The notes beneath the pieces are model-generated. The model saw nothing but the letters and a program-made list of their open reading frames with translations, was not told where the DNA came from and did no database searches. A stretch of 8,329 nt of DNA. It comes from Alphaproteobacteria bacterium. GTDB lineage: Bacteria; Pseudomonadota; Alphaproteobacteria; DSM-16000; Inquilinaceae. The translations under genes were made by a program, and so were the position numbers. The stretch is from positions 1-8,329 of the forward strand of contig JAJUFW010000101.1 in NCBI GenBank assembly GCA_029263555.1, given 5' to 3'. Each line of letters begins with the position of its first letter. Positions within the stretch are counted from its first letter, which is position 1. Of the stretch, positions 8,106 through 8,329 are shown in pieces.

Positions 8106-8329
8106 ATGTCCGTCAATGCAAAAGATGTCGACAATCATGCGAGAAATCGGCCGTCTCCACCGCCGAGCGAGGGCGCTTCGGACCTGTCCGGGTCCATCTA
8201 TCAGCAGCTTTCGGAAGCCATTCTGTCCGGAGAGATCCGCCCGGGAGAGAAGCTCAGCGAACCTGTCCTCGCCCAGAAGCTGGGCGCCAGCCGGGCCCCC
8301 ATCCGGGAGGCCATCCGCCGGCTTCAGGA
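8106..8329 (+). CDS. GntR-family transcriptional regulator, N-terminal fragment (3' end outside window)
   Basis: The frame is open from the ATG to the window edge, giving 74 residues. A proline- and serine-rich, probably flexible leader of about 30 residues precedes a winged helix-turn-helix: IYQQLSEAILSGEIRPGEKL (31-50), then SEPVLAQKLGASRAPIREAI (51-70) and RRLQ. The LSEPVLAQKLGASRAPIREAIRRL pattern is the classical GntR signature, most like the FadR/FCD branch, but the effector domain lies beyond the window, so the subfamily is not proven. AAGGG at 8096-8100 lies 5 nt before the ATG; a GTG at 8100 is a less likely alternative start. It is divergent from tctC, the usual arrangement for a local regulator, and so probably senses the imported acid or a breakdown product. 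FCD-type regulators typically bind small carboxylates. Confidence 0.9.
   Translation, partial: MSVNAKDVDNHARNRPSPPPSEGASDLSGSIYQQLSEAILSGEIRPGEKLSEPVLAQKLGASRAPIREAIRRLQ
8126..8133. promoter_or_regulatory. Candidate GntR operator, copy 2 (TGTCGACA), inside gntR
   Basis: This is the same 8-bp palindrome as at 8040-8047, with the shared 9-mer ATGTCGACA on the same strand, spaced 86 bp away (about eight helical turns). It covers codons 7-10 of the regulator gene. Binding here could block the regulator's own transcription or allow looping between copies. The evidence is the exact match and spacing only. Confidence 0.35.

Overview
The window is GC-rich (roughly two thirds G+C by eye) and densely packed with bacterial genes. 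The gene types and order suggest a proteobacterium, most likely an alphaproteobacterium. This is inferred from the tetrameric sarcosine oxidase genes followed by purU and folD, and from a tripartite tricarboxylate transporter of the kind common in Alpha- and Betaproteobacteria. No RNA gene, insertion sequence, CRISPR array or phage gene was seen.

Bases 1-4022 (+ strand) are the downstream part of a one-carbon operon: the C-terminal half of soxA (cut by the window edge), soxG, purU and folD. Heterotetrameric sarcosine oxidase demethylates sarcosine to glycine and loads the methyl carbon on tetrahydrofolate as 5,10-methylene-THF. FolD oxidises this to 10-formyl-THF, and PurU releases formate and returns free THF. 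The operon therefore carries a complete route from N-methyl to formate with cofactor recycling. The other oxidase subunits (soxB, soxD) are expected just upstream, outside the window.

A strong GC-rich hairpin at 4062-4089 separates this operon from a convergent minus-strand unit. Read in transcription order from 8016 down to 4098, that unit is tctC (periplasmic receptor), tctB (small membrane subunit), tctA (large membrane subunit) and a methylisocitrate lyase-family gene (prpB-like). The genes are tightly spaced (38 nt, a 1-nt overlap, and 44 nt), so they are probably one transcript. This looks like an import-and-cleave module: the transporter brings in a di- or tricarboxylate, and the lyase may cleave it, or a product of it, by a retro-Claisen/aldol-type reaction. 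The substrate cannot be read from the sequence.

A divergent gene at 8106, cut by the right edge, encodes the N-terminal winged helix of a GntR-family regulator, probably the local regulator of the transporter-lyase unit. The 89-bp divergent intergenic region holds an 8-bp perfect palindrome that fits the GntR operator pattern. An identical copy lies just inside the regulator gene. The most interesting part of the window is this regulator-transporter-lyase cluster, in which a propionate-cycle type lyase occurs without prpC or prpD beside it.
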